From: Hirsutella rhossiliensis
Taxonomy: Eukaryota > Ascomycota > Sordariomycetes > Hypocreales > Ophiocordycipitaceae
Length of the DNA: 64,000 nt
Assembly (NCBI RefSeq): GCF_020360975.1
Contig: NW_025408669.1
Coordinates: 7,502,001-7,566,000, forward strand
Direction: 5' to 3'
Position 1 is the first letter of the stretch, and the number at the start of each line of letters is the position of its first letter. Positions 29,250 to 42,499 of this stretch are shown here, in pieces. Under the pieces are notes generated by a model that made no database searches, was not told where the DNA came from, and was given only the letters and a program-made list of their open reading frames with translations. The translations under genes and the position numbers were made by a program.

Positions 29250-32200
29250 TTTAAAGAGGGTACCTCTTCTTTAAAAAAGCACTTTACCCCTCCTTAGACG
29301 GATAAGAAGTATTATAGCTATCCTAGAAGTAATTAAAAGCGCAATAGCTAGTAAGAAGGATAAGGTTCTCGCTATACTAAGGGAGCCGTCTATAAGACTA
29401 GCTTTAACCCCTACGACCTCTATAACGCTAGTTATAGCGGCGATACTACTAACGTAGAAGCTACTCCCTTAGCTAACTTAGGATAGTAAGCTAAAGTCCT
29501 TTTACTTCTTCCTTAGCTAGCTATAGATAAAGTTTATAACTAATAAGAAATAAGGCCTAAATAGCTATCGCGATATAGCGTAGTATTCGCTCCTTTATAC
29601 GCTATTAGAGCCCTAGATATAGTAGATCTCTAGATTCTAAGATAAGGGCGGCCTTAAGGGTAAACGCGACCTATAAGACTTCTTTTAATACCTTATATAT
29701 ACGTTCGGTAACGTATAGGAGCGCGAGAAGGCGTAAGATAAGCTATAGATCTTTAAGTAAAGAGATAGATAAACCTTTAGCGAATTCCTTCTTAATTTTA
29801 AAGAAACGCTTTTATAAGTAGTAGGGACTATAGTATAGGAAGATAGCGTAAAGCTTATATAGCTATAGAATTTAATTATACTAGCCCTATAAGAGCTACT
29901 TATCCTTATAATTATACCTACTAACTATAGCGAGTATATAAGCTAGTTAATAAAGGTAGTATAAGGCTATAAGTAAACGCTATATTTCTAAAAGCTTTAT
30001 AAGCGCACGCTATATAGCGGCGATAGGATTACCGCTTTTTTATAAGATAAATAACTAGCTATTAATATAGATAAGGATACCTTAATATCGGCTAGCTATA
30101 TAAATTAAGCTAAACGCGGTAAGAAGATACTATTAACTACCCCTTATACCGCCCTATACTCTAAGTAGTAAGCGAAGTAGGTAATAAGTAAGGAAATTAA
30201 GAAGAGGAAGGCTAACGGCCGCTACTTATATTACGGCGTATTTATATACTTTATATTAAAATACCCCTTCCTTTTAGCTAAGCGGCCTATAGTAGTTTAA
30301 GTAGCGAAGATAGAACCGCTCCTTACCTTAAATAATAAGGAGGACTCCGCCCCCCTAGGCCTAAAGGAAAAAGAGTAGCTCTAGAATAAAGATAGGCTCT
30401 AGAGCCTTAATTACTAGTACTAGTAAAAGAAAAGAAGGACTTATCCGCCTATATAAAAGAGGAGCTTACTTTAATATAGGTTATAATTAATAACTCCTTA
30501 CTTATTACCGCCCTTATAAATAAGGGCTATTAATACTACGCTATAATTAATAAGGCGCTTATATAAGAGATATAAGTACTAGTAGAAAAGATCGCCTTAA
30601 GGTAAGTAAAGGGCGCCTTAAGCGTAATAGAAGGTATAGTAATTAAGGGTATTATATAGCTAGCTATAAAGGTCGACGGTTACTATAAGCTTATTATAGC
30701 CTATATAATCCCTTAACTAAAGTTTCCCTTAATCCTTAGGAGACCTTAGTTATTATATATAAAGTTATACTTAGTTTTATATTAAAAGAAGCTATAGTTT
30801 AGGCCTATATAATAGTAGGTTTATTATAATAATAGTTTTATAAGTATAGGACTAAGCGTATAAGCTTTATACTTGGTATAAAAAGTCCTTACCTTTATTT
30901 TTATAGGAACTATATAATAGGTAGAGTAGGAGTAAGGCTAAGCAGCGGCTAATATAGTAGTCTATATAGTTAGCTTAGCGGATATCGATAAGGCCCTTTA
31001 AATAAAGAAGCTAAAGTCGCCCTTTAAGCTATAGTAGTAGATACCGGAGCGCTTTTACGACCTCCTACCGCTATTTAAGTCCTAGGAAGTAAATAAGCTT
31101 AACCTATATAAGCTAAGGGTAAACTATAAGATCGTACTTTATATTAATAAGAAAGGGTAGGAACTACCTATACTATTTAGATTACTATATAGTATATTAT
31201 ACGCGGAGCTATTAGTACTAAAGAAGATACTAAGGGACCTCTTAAATAAGGGTTTTATTTAAGTAAGTAGCTTTAAAGTAAGAGCGCTAGTCCTATTTAT
31301 ACGTAAACTAAAGGGCGGGATATAGTTTTATTATAACTATAGGGCTTTAAATATAATTATAAGGCTAGACTACTACCCTTTACCCTTAATCTTAGATATA
31401 CTTTATAACCTTTTAAAGGTAAAGTAGTTTATAAAGCTAGATATAAAATAAGCGTTCTATAAGGTATAGATCTTAAAGGGTAATAAGTAAAAAACAGCGT
31501 TCTATATATACTATAGCTTATTTAAGTAGCTTATAACGCCCTTTAGCTTCTTAGGAGCGCCCGCTACCTTTTAGCGTTATATTAATAATATACTTTAAGA
31601 CTTCCTTAGTAAGTTTACTTTTATATATATAAATAATATCCTTATCTATATAAGCGGCTCTTATAAGGACTATATATAAAAAGTATAAAAGGTCTTAGAG
31701 CGCCTCTAACTTTATAGGCTCTACCTCGACCTAGATAAGTATAAATTTAGGGTTAAGAGGGTTAAGTACCTAGGCTTTATTATCTATATAAGCGTAGGTA
31801 TATATATAGATCCTATAAAGATCTAAGCGATCTAAGACTAAGCGGCCTTAATTACGTAAATAAGTATATAAAGCTTTCTTAAGTTTACGAACTATTATAA
31901 GATATTTATTAAGGGCTTCTCTTATATTATAATACCTTTAAATAAGATTACTAAGAAATAGACTGCTTTTTATTAAAGGCCTATATAGGAAAGAGCGTTC
32001 TATACGCTTAAGGACTTATTCTTATAAGCCCTAGTACTACTTTAGTAAGACTTTAACTAGTCTACGTTAGTTAAAGTAAATTATAGCGGCTAGGTACTTA
32101 AAGGAACGCTTTCTTAAAAGGTAAATAGGTAGAAGTAACTAATAGCGTTTTACTCCTATAAGCTAACCTTAGTAAAGCGGAATTACGCTATTTATAATAA

Positions 32201-34250
32201 AGAGATACTAGTAATTATTAGCTACCTTAAGTAATAGTAAGCGGAGCTCTAGAGCTATAAGAGCTTTAAGGTTCTTATAGACTATAGGAACCTTAAGTAC
32301 TTTATAACCTACTAGTACCTCTTAAAGCGGTAAGCTTACTAAGCGGAGTATCTCTTATACTTTAACTTCTTAATTAAGTACCGCCTTAAGTAAGATTCTA
32401 TAGTCTTAGATACGCTTTCTTAAAGGGATTAAGACTAGCTAATAGGAGCGGATATTAAGGCCTAGGATCTATAGCTTATCCTATAAGAAGCGCTATAGAC
32501 TTATATAAGAGCTTCCTTAGTAAAAGAAGGCGCGGTACTAGTAGACGAGCTTTCCCTTATACCTTTACTACTAAATAAGCTTTCCTTTATACCTTTACCT
32601 TAGCTTAGTAAGGAGGGATAGACCGGCCTAAGAGCACGCGCGGCGAGAGTATTTTAAAATAAGGCCCTTTAACGCTTATAGGATAAGATAGCGGCTTAAG
32701 ACTATACTTATAAGGGCGTATACTATACTATAAAGTCTAGCGCCTAATACTTAGATTTAAAGCTAAAGCTAAAGGTATAAGTAGCCGATTACTATATCGA
32801 CCTATAGGTATATCTATATTAGCGGGGGAGACTATAAGTACTAAGCGTACTATATACTATAGAAGCTAAGGAGAAAAATAGACTACTAAAGCTAGATAAA
32901 TAAAATAAGCTTTAAGGGAAGCTAGTTTAGCTTATTTATAACTTTAGTATTATAAGCTACTTAGGTTAATAGGGTATAGTAGTAAGCCTTATAAGGGATT
33001 TTTACTAGCCTTTTTTATAATACTATATTCGCTGCTTCCTTTATAACTATAATATTTATAGCTATATTAAGATTTAAAAGGTATAGCTTAAGGGCCTACT
33101 TAAGTAGCTTTTAATACCTAACCGGTTCTATATATATATATAGATAGACTTTATAATAGACCTTCTACTTATAAAAGGAAGTAACCGCTATATATAGGTA
33201 ATTAAGGACTAGCTTAGTAAATTAGTAGTACTAGAGCTAATACTATCTATAGATATAAAAGCTTATATAGAGCGCTTCTTTTAGTACTAGGCCCGCTTAT
33301 ATAACTAGCTAACCTTTATTATAAGTAATAAAAGATTAAACTAAACTAGCTGCTTTTAATAGTACCTATACTAGCTACTTTAGATTATATAGCTACTTAG
33401 TATAGCCTATTACTTATAGACTAACGGGGGACCTAAGAGGGTTAACTAAGAAGTATAGGTATACTTATAGGTAGTAGTAGCCTATAACTAAGTAAACTAA
33501 GACCGCTAGCTCCTTATAGCCTAGCTTATATTAAATAGTAGACCCTAGACCTTTATTAAGATAGCCCTTTTCTTTGCTATATATAGCTTTAAGCCGCCCT
33601 CCTTAATCCTATTCGCCGTAGATATAGTAGTAAAGTAATATAGTAGTTTATTATTAAAGAGCCACGCCTCTATATTTATATAGAAGCTATAAGAAACTAT
33701 AAAATACTACTAATCCGCGATAGCCGCCTTAGTATAAGATTAAGAGCGGTATACTAATAAGACTAGGGCCCTAGTAGATAGGTTTATAGTAAGAGATAAG
33801 GTATAGCTTAACCTTTATAATTATAAGTTAGTATAGCTAAAGAAAAAGCTAGACTAGCTATATATAAAGTTTATAGTATAGAGGGTTATTAGCCTATAGG
33901 TAGTTAAGCTTAATAGTCTTTTAATAAGGGTCTATAATAAGATTAATATTAACCTCCTTCGCCGAGCTTCCTTTAACCCGCTACCTAAATAAGAACTAGC
34001 GGACGCTTAACTACTTACTATTAAGGTAGAGAGGGATAACGAATTTAAGGTTAAGGAGATATAAGCTATATACTAAAAGAAGGTTAGCTAAGGGAATTAC
34101 TAAGAGGTCTTTATAAAGTAGCGCGGGTACCTTAACTTAATATAGGAACTTATATATAAGTTTATAGGAGCTATAGCCCTTAATAAGTTTAAGGCCCTAT
34201 ATAAACTAGTAGATAAGAATAACGGACTAGTAAACTATTAGTAGTAGCCT
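29250..34250 (+). pseudogene. element A gag-pol, RIP-inactivated
   Basis: Approximate order: gag ~29290-30180; zinc knuckle remnant ~30190-30290 (Cys to Tyr); protease ~30480-30740; RT ~31080-31830; RNase H ~32000-32480; integrase ~33090-33650; chromo-like C-terminus ~34090-34230. The RT active site at 31626-31637 reads Tyr-Ile-Asn-Asn, so both aspartates are lost. Many TAA/TAG and no TGA were met in the frames read. The frame aligns with copies B and F. Confidence 0.8.
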
Positions 34251-34359
34251 GGGCTAGGACTATAAAGTAAGTAAAACGGAGGGGGTAGTTATAGTAACGC
34301 GGGTATAATAGTATAAGTAGAGATAAAAATAGCATTTATTATAAAGTAAAGCCCTTAGA

Positions 34360-35330
34360 CTACCTAGGCCTATTCCTTATTATCGTTATTACCTTTATTA
34401 TTATTATTATTATTATCGTTATCCTTATTAGCCTCCTCTTACTTATTAGCGGCGGCGGCGGCGCTCTTTAGCGCGCTAAGTTAGCCCTTTAGGCCTATAA
34501 GCTAGTCGGCGGCGGCGGCGGCTCTAAGGGTAGAGGGGCGGCGGCTAGCTTTAGCGGCGGTAGTAAGGGTAGTAGTAGTAGCGGTAGCGGGCACGGCTAA
34601 GGGGACCGCTAATAAAGCGATAAAGGTAGTATCTTTAGTACTAAGAGAGTTAATAGTAAAGGTAAAAGAGTAAAGGGGGAAGAACCTACTTAAGGATAAG
34701 CCCTTAGCGCTCTAAGGCGCGGAGGTTATAGTAGGCGGCTATAGCAGCGGTAAGGCGCTTCTTAGTAGCCCCCCGTACCTACTTATATACGCTAGCCTTT
34801 TAAGCTAACGCCGTAGTAAGTAGGATAGGAGGCGCCGCCTTATAGGCGCGGCTAGTACGCGTATACTAATAATAACTACCGCTATAGCGGCGTCTAACTT
34901 AGTTAGCGTAAGGGAGCTTCTATAACGTATACTATATATAAGGGGCCGCGCGAGGGGCTCTAGCCTAAACCTAGCGCTTATACTTTAAGAGGTTAGTAGA
35001 AGACGTCTATTACGCTTACTTAACTATAGACTTATAAGGGTAGTAGAGATAGAGGCGGGGGCTAAGGAGCTAAGCGTTATAGGTAGTAGCGGGGATAGCG
35101 TCGTTACCTTAAAAGGTAACGTAAGAGCGGCTAGCGTAGCGGAGGCATTAATAGCGGCGGTAAGCGCGGTAGTAGCGGCGCGGGCGGGAGTAGCGGTAGC
35201 GGCAGAGCTATTATCGGCCGCGCTTAGTACGGCGTCGACGAATAACTCTATACGCTCTAAGAAAGAGAAAGTAAGGGAGGGGGAGGTAGATATATCTATC
35301 GCGGAAGTTAGTATTATAAATTATAGCCTC
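34360..35330 (-). pseudogene. element A antisense ORF region (Ala/Pro/Ser-rich), mutated
   Basis: Between the end of pol and the 3' LTR. GC-rich (GCC/GGC)n sequence that on the minus strand reads as an Ala/Pro/Ser/Thr-rich protein in copy B; here it has several TAA/TAG. Same place and orientation in copies B and F. Confidence 0.5.
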
Positions 35331-35790
35331 CCGCTCTATAAAGTAAGGAACTTATTAGTTAAAGTTATTATTATTATTAGGGCTATTATTATTACTATAG
35401 CTATTACTATAAATATATATTAATAGAGCGGCCTATATAGCTAGGAATAAACTAGCGCTTTAAGTAGAGCGGAACTTACTTATTACTACTACTATTATAG
35501 TTAAAGAAGGAAGAAAAGGAAGGGAAAAAAGAAAAGGGGTTACCGCCTTATATACCCCTTAGTAAAGAAAGCTGCCTAAGGCCGAGGGGACGGGTATTAT
35601 ATAAAAGTCTTTAACTATTATAGGTTATAAGCTTAGGCTATAGCCTAAGCTATATAGTTATATATAGAAGGCCGGATCCTATATATATATATATAGGCTA
35701 GCTATATATAAAAGAGCTTTATATAGCTTATTAATATTATCTTATAAATAGTACCTATATATACGCTTTTACTTACTTTATAATACTTTA

Positions 35791-35987
35791 TATACTTTAG
35801 AATATAAAGTTATTAGTTAAATTAAAGAAAAGTAAGTTTTATATATAGGAAGTAAACTTCTTTAAATATATAATCTTATTAAAAGAGATATAAATATAAT
35901 AAGATAAGATTAACTTAGTTAAAAAATAGCTAATACTAAAGAATATTAAGAATATATAAAGTTTCCTAGGATTTATAAATTACTATT
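35791..35987 (+). pseudogene. element C RT fragment between insertions A and B
   Basis: Continues C's RT directly after A: TLEYKVISVKLKKSKFYI and, at the end, FLGFINYY, which is the usual Gypsy FLGFxNYYRRFI motif; the RRFI part lies beyond element B at 49213. Confidence 0.8.
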
Positions 35988-36849
35988 TATAAGAGTCTTT
36001 AACTATTATAGGTTATAGGCTTAGGCTATAGCTTAAGCCGTATAGTTATATACGGAGGGCCGGATCCTATATATATATATATAGGCTAGCTATATATAGG
36101 AGAGCTCTATATAGCTATAAGAATATACCCTTATATTCCTATTTTACTATTATAAAGAAATAATAGGCATAGGGAGGCTTTATAGAATAAGCTAGTAAAA
36201 AGAGGCTCTATAATATAGTCTAAGGGAATAACCCTTAAAAGACAAAGACCTCTACTAGATAACTATACCTTCCTCTAGGAAAAGCGGGTTAGGATAAGCC
36301 TATCCTTACAAACAAAAATATATATAAAATGCATAAGTTAATTACGAGCAGAACGGATACCCTATTGCCTATTTTGGCCTAGCGGTTCCGAAGATATCCG
36401 CGATACGAGAATAGGTAGGGCATAGAACATTCTAGTTAAATCCACTACTTATACTAGAACCCATAGTCTTACGTTAACCATCACGCTATAATTAGACCAC
36501 CTACTAAGTTAGGAAGATATACTATAGATAGAGCGTTTTAAGCACTATAGAATGTGCTAGAAAGCTAACTAATTGGTCTACTAGTAGGCGAGCAATGGTC
36601 TATAAAAGACGAAGGATTTCCCTGGGAGTAGTAGATAGAATAAGTAAGTTCGCTAGCATCTTTTGCAACGCTATTCTTTTAATATATTATTCAGCCCCTT
36701 ATATGCTCGTTATAAATTCCGGACGAAATCCTACCCTATACTCCTTCGACCGATCTTTCCGCTTACGTTATCGATTACCCGATTCTACGCTTATTGCTTA
36801 TACCTTCTTATAGGTTATAAGCCCGGCTTCTCTATAAGTCGGGTAACAA

Positions 36850-39800
36850 CTTCGAAAAATCTTCGAAATTCTAATACTAACTATATAACCTCGAATTATC
36901 TAAAATAGGCTCTAGGGATAAGTTCGAATTTACTAAACTTAAGGGTAGTTCTAACTATACCTTTTAGGCTATTCGAATATAGGCTCTTTTAGTTAGAGAG
37001 AAGCTTTCTACTACTATATAGTAAGAGAATTACTCGAAAATAGAAGAAGTACTTGCTTTGATTTTTCTTTATATTAAAGATGGTCCTTTAACCTAAATAA
37101 AGTATATAACAAATGCTAAAGAGGCGTAGGATAGGTTAAAAAACCTATATAACCCTATTTCCTTTACCTCGAATTACCTACTTATAAAGGAGCTTTTTAA
37201 TACTTCGGTAGGGGATTTCGAATCCCTAGAAGGCTACCTAAATAAGGTAAAAGAGGTATTTAAAGAGCTAAAAGCACGGAATATTATAATTCCGGAAGTA
37301 GTTATTATAGCTTAGATTTTAAACAGCCTTTCGGGCTCGTTTTCTAGCTATATAACTAATATAACGTAAGCTCTTCGAAATAACTCAGAAGCTTTTAATC
37401 TAGAGTCTCTCTCTAGTAGTCTTATAGACGAATTTAAGAGGACTAAGTCTCTAGAAAATCCTCCTAAGTAGGCTTTCTTTACTAAGAAGCCTAGAAAAGA
37501 TAAAAATTGTATTATAATGCACTTACTATAAGAGGAAAGGGCATCTAGTTAAAGATTGCTACTATCTTTACCGGAAAAGGCCCTAAAGGCTTTTCTAAAA
37601 ATTTAAAAAATTAAAAGAAAGGAATACCTTCTAAGAGGCCTAGAAAACCTTCTATAAAAGGAAATCCTATCGAATTAGACTCTTACGTCGATAAGAAGAC
37701 GAAAAAACCCTCTTCTCTATATATATCGGAAGCAGAAAAAATGGAAATCGATAATTAAATGGACGAAGAACCGGAAATCGATTTTTCTATTCCTCCTCCT
37801 ACCCCTAGAGGCTATAAAAGCTCCGAAGAAGAAGCAGAGGTATATATCTCTTCGAATATCCTTAAAAAAGCCGTATTTAATAATAGGCAAATAGGACCTT
37901 TAAATTCCTCTCGAATTAAAGACCTTATATATAAGGTAAAGAGAAAATCCCTTATAAAACCTTAGAGAATGGAAATTTCTATAATTTTATATACGATACT
38001 GGTGCTACTAGGCATATAGTATCGGAAAAGAAATTCCTTATTAATTTTCGAACTATCTCTACTAAGGTTAATTAGGGAAAGGCATCCTATATAATTATTA
38101 AAGGCTGCGGAGATCTTCTTTTTAGATTTCCGAAAAATAAAAGGCTATTTATCTTAAGAAACTGCCTTTTTATACCCGAATTAAGGGTAAATATTATAAG
38201 CCAATCGTATTTTAAAAATACTTATGCCTTTATTAATAGCAAGAAATTTTCCTGCTAGATAACTAGGCTAATATTATATCTAAAGGAAAATAGTAAGATA
38301 ACCTTTATATCTTCTCTTTAGAAATTCCTTTCTTAAAGAAGAAGACATTCCTATATAATATTAATAATATAAGGAATAATATAAAGGACCTTAACTTTTA
38401 TTTATAGCATTTAAGGCTAGGATATATAAGTCTTAAAGCCTTACTAGAAACCTTTAAAAGATATAATAAAGAAATAACTATCCCTAAAAAGGATATTATA
38501 AAAATCAAAGAATACGAGGCTTATATTAAAGCAAAGGCAACTAATAAGAGGAATAAATCCCTATCTAATAAAGTATATAATTACCTTAATAGAGTTACTA
38601 TTAATATTTAGGGACCTATAAAGACCCTTACTTATAATAAATATACCTCCTTTATATCCTTTTTAGATATAGGGATAAGATATTTAGAAATATCTTTAAT
38701 AAAATCTAAGGCAGAAGCCCTAGATAAATTCTTAGAATATAAAGCCTTGGTTAAAAATAACTAGGATAATATTACTATAAAGGAAGTCTTTTCGGATAAC
38801 GTAAAAGAATTCCTATATAAAATAAAACCCTACTGCTTAAGAAAGGGAATAAAATATTATACTAGCCCTCCTAGGACTCCCGAATTAAACAGAGTAATAG
38901 AGAGGATTAATAGGACTATTTTAAATAAAGTCCGAGCTATTTTATTTACGGCAAAACTGCCTAAATATCTATAGGGAGAAGCTGTTCTAACAGCAGCCTA
39001 TTTATATAATAGGACCCCTTACTTATAAATAGGCTCCTAAACTCCTATAGAGAAGAAGGAAAATAAATCTCTAGCCTTAGAAGACTTAGAGAAAATTAAG
39101 ACCTTCGAAAGTACTATTTATTATAAAAATAAAGACCCCTTAGATAAGCTAGAGATAAGAGCTTATAAGGGTATTATTATAGGCTATACCGAAAATGCTT
39201 ATAAAATATATAACTTTTCGAAAAGAAAGGTAATAATTTCTAGAGATATTATTATCCTAGAAAATAAATTTATAGAAAATTAAAAGGAAGAAGACCTTAA
39301 GGACTTCGACTTTAATACCTTACCTTCTATAAATAAGGTCCCGGATAATTATTTATAAAGGGAACCTATATATAAAGAAGGCAATAACTCTTCTTTAGAA
39401 GAAGAGGAAAATAACCCTCTTATAGAGAAGGAAGATAACCCTCCTATAGAGAAGGAAGATAACCCTCTTATAGAGAAGGAAGATAACCCTTTTATAAAAA
39501 AGGGAAATAATCCTCTTTTAGAAAAGGGATTAAATAAGGATCTAAAAATCCGTATTAATATACCTAAGAAGCTAAACGGATTTTATAAAGACTATATCGC
39601 ATACCCCGAAATAAACACTATATTAAATAGTAAAAGTAAAGAGATTATTCTATCTTTACTAGAAAATAAGGATCCTATAGAGCCTAAAACATTTAAATAG
39701 ACTATAAATAGCTTAGAAGCTATAGAATAGAAAAGAGCTATATTTCTAGAAATAGAAGAGCTCTTAAACTAAAATACCTAGGAATTAAAGCCTCTTCCTA

Positions 39801-41320
39801 GCGATAGGGAGGCCCTAGTTAGGTCTATAAAATAAAACGGGATAATAATAATATTATTATTAAATATAAAGCCCGCTACGTAGTATAAGGATTTAATTAG
39901 GTCTATAGCCTATATTATTTAGAAACCTTTTCTACGATAGTAAGACCCGAATCTATTAGAATGCTACTTATAATAGCTATTTCTAATAATTATACTCTAC
40001 TATAATACAATATAAAAAATGCCTTTATATATACCGAAATAGATATAGATATTTATATAAAAATCCCTATAGGCTACGAAGAGCTAATACTTAAAGACTG
40101 GTTTAATAAAAACTAGTATAAGTATAATATTAGCTATTTGCAGTTTCTAGAGCTATATAAAAAGAAAAGGCTAGTAGTAAAATTAAAGAAAGTATTATAC
40201 GGCCTTAAATAAAGCCTAAAGCTCTAGTATAACTATCTTAGCTCTATATTAGCTAAGATAGGATTTTCGGCCCTTCTTATAGATAAAGGGGTATTTATAA
40301 ATACGCAATATAAAATTACGATAGCAATCTACGTAGATAACCTCCCAATAATAGGGCCTAATAAAGGTATAATAAATAGTCTACTTAAAAAAGTAGTAGA
40401 TTATATAAAGGTTTAGCCTCTAGGCGAACTAAAAGACTTCTTAGGAATATATATAATTATAAACTAGAGTAGAAAGGAGATATTTATATCCTAGGAAAAA
40501 TATACTCGTAATAAAATACGAGAATATAATAAAGAAGACTTAGGGACTTCTAATACGCCTACTATAGTAAGAGTAAAGCTTAAAAAGGCTACTATAACGC
40601 CTTCGTAAAAAGAAATCCTTATTTATTAAAGGGAAATAGGGGCTCTATTATATCTAGCTATAATAAGCAGGCCAGACATTTTATATACTATTATTTCCTA
40701 TGCTAGATTTACTTCTAAACTGGATAATACGTATTTTAAAGCGTTAAATACTATCTAGAAATATCTAAATAAATATCCTAACCTAGGGATAATTTATTAT
40801 TGCAATATCCCTTATACTTATAATTTTATAAAAGGTTATTCCGACGCTAGCTAGGCGTCTAACCTTATAGACAGAAAATCCGTTTCTAGATACTATTTCT
40901 ATATTTATAAAAATATTATAAGTTAGGCCTGCTAGAAGCAAAAATCTATAGCCCTATTAACCTACGAAGCTGAATTTATTGCCCTTAGGGAGGCTAATAA
41001 AGAAGCTTTATATCTAAATCGGCTATTTTATACGATAAATAATAGCTTATCTATTAGAATTCCTAATACTATACCTCCTATCTTAACGGATAACGAGGTA
41101 GCTATTAAATTAGCTAAAAATCCGGAATTTTATAAAAAGACAAAGCATATAGACATTGCCTACTTCTATACCTAAGAAAATATTAGGGAAAAGAAGATTC
41201 GGATTTTCTATATTAAATCCGAAGATAATATTGCCGATATATTTACTAAGGAACTAGGAAGAGAAAAATTCTTTAAGTTCAGAGCTTCTTTCCCTTAGGG
41301 AATTAAAGAGCCTTAAAAGA
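36850..41320 (+). pseudogene. element G Copia gag-pol, RIP-inactivated
   Basis: Gag ~36920-37500 (SRDKFEFTKLKGSSNY, LNSLSGSF). Protease with intact DTGAT near 37998-38012. Pre-integrase and integrase ~38400-39000 (GPIKTP-like start, FSDNVKEF, PELNRVIERINRTIL, AYLYNRTPY). RT ~39900-40550 (YDIKNAFI.TEID, KKVLYGLK, IYVDN). RNase H ~40830-41290 (YSDASWA-like, YEAEFIALREA, KHIDI, DIFTKELGR). Stops are TAG where Trp and TAA where Gln is expected. The active site at 40330-40341 is Tyr-Val-Asp-Asn instead of Tyr-Val-Asp-Asp. Otherwise the frame is well kept over long stretches. Confidence 0.85.
39401..39530 (+). repeat. 24-bp tandem repeat in element G pol (8-residue unit)
   Basis: About five copies of a 24-bp unit such as GAAGATAACCCTCTTATAGA encode an acidic EDNP(L/P)IEK repeat in the linker between integrase and RT. 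The last copies are degenerate. Linkers at this place in Copia elements are free to expand. Confidence 0.85.
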
Positions 41321-42499
41321 AAAGCTTATATCCCCTTAATAGAGGTTTTTAGCTGTCTTTTGCTTTCTTAGCTTTTCCTCTATATATAACTAATAGGTTT
41401 TCCTTTAAAAGGTTTCCTATTAGTAAAAACAACTTATAAAAATAGGGTTTTTCCTTATTAAAAGGTTTCCTATAATAATAACTCTATAAGGCTTTTTCCT
41501 TATAAAGGTTTACCTAAAAAGAAGAGAAATAATTATAACTATAACTAGGATTTTTCCTACTAAGGTTTTTCCTAGAAAGGGTTTTAAAATTTTCCCTTAT
41601 ATTCCTATAATACACCTTATTCTTAATAAGGATAATTCTACTATAAAAGAAATAACTAGTAAAGAGTACTATTTACCTAGTACTCTTTAAGGGAGGCTAT
41701 AAGAATATACCCTTATATTCCTATTTTACTATTATAAAGAAATAATAGGCATAGGAGGCTTTATAGAATAAGCTAGTAAAAAGAGGCTCTATAATACAGT
41801 CTAAGGGAATAACCCTTAAAAGACAAAGACCTCTACTAGATAACTATACCTTCCTCTAGGAAAAGCGGGTCAGGATAAGCCTATCCTTATAAATAAAAAT
41901 ATACATAAAATGCATAGGTTAATTACGAGCAGAACGGATACCCTATTACCTATTTTGGCCTAGCGGTTCCGAAGATATCCGCGATACGAGAATAGGTAGG
42001 GCATAGAACATTCTAGTTAAATCCACTACTTATACTAGAACCTATAGTCTTACGTTAACCATCACGCTATAATCAGACTATCTACTAAGTTAGAAAGATA
42101 TACTATAGATAGAGCGTTTTAAGCACTATAGAATATGCTAGAAAGCTAACTAATTGGTCTACTAGTAGGCGAGCAATAGTCTATAAAAGACGAAGGATTT
42201 CCCTAGGAGTAGTAGATAGAATAAGTAAGTTCGCTAGTATCTTTTACAACGCTATTCTTTTAATATATTATTTAGCCCCTTATATGCTCGTTATAAATTC
42301 CGGACGAAATCCTACCCTATACTCCTTCGACCGATCTTTCCGCTTACGTTATCGATTACCCGATTCTACGCTTATTACTTATACCTTCTTATAATAGCTT
42401 ATTAATATTATCCTATAAATAGCACCTACGTATATACCTTTGCTTACTCCGTAATAGTATAAGCTATTAATTAATAGATCTAATAGATATCTCTCTAGA

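Larger units (their letters stand above)
29027..35785 (+). mobile_element. element A: Ty3/Gypsy retrotransposon (6759 bp), RIPed
   Basis: LTRs 29027-29212 and 35600-35785, both 186 bp, beginning TATAAGAG/TATAAAAG and ending TAATA. TSD CTTTA at 29022-29026 and 35786-35790, inside the RT of element C; C's frame joins cleanly across it. Same family as B, F and H. Heavily mutated: most CpG of copy B are TpA here, and the two LTRs differ. Contents: gag, zinc knuckle, protease, RT, RNase H, integrase, chromo-like tail, then a 1-kb antisense-coding segment before the 3' LTR. Confidence 0.92.
36116..42393 (+). mobile_element. element G: Ty1/Copia retrotransposon (6278 bp) nested in B's LTR
   Basis: LTRs 36116-36812 (697 bp) and 41698-42393 (696 bp), starting TATAAGAATA and ending CTTATA, nearly identical. 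TSD ATAGC at 36111-36115 and 42394-42398, inside the left LTR of B. A primer-binding-like stretch (GGTTATAAGCCCGGC) follows the left LTR, and a purine tract AAGGGAGG precedes the right one. Domain order gag, protease, integrase, RT, RNase H defines Copia. The LTRs still contain some CpA and TpG (AATGCAT, GAGCAGAACGG), fewer mutations than the surrounding Gypsy DNA, in keeping with being among the youngest layers. Confidence 0.95.

Noticed and set aside
36595..36908. 72- and 81-codon open frames at the left end of the Copia element
   Set aside because: They lie in the LTR and leader, are partly duplicated in the right LTR, and have no domain; chance open frames.
37759..37965. 68-codon frame as an independent small gene
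   Set aside because: It is an unbroken piece of the Copia polyprotein between gag and protease (the DTGAT motif follows at ~38000).
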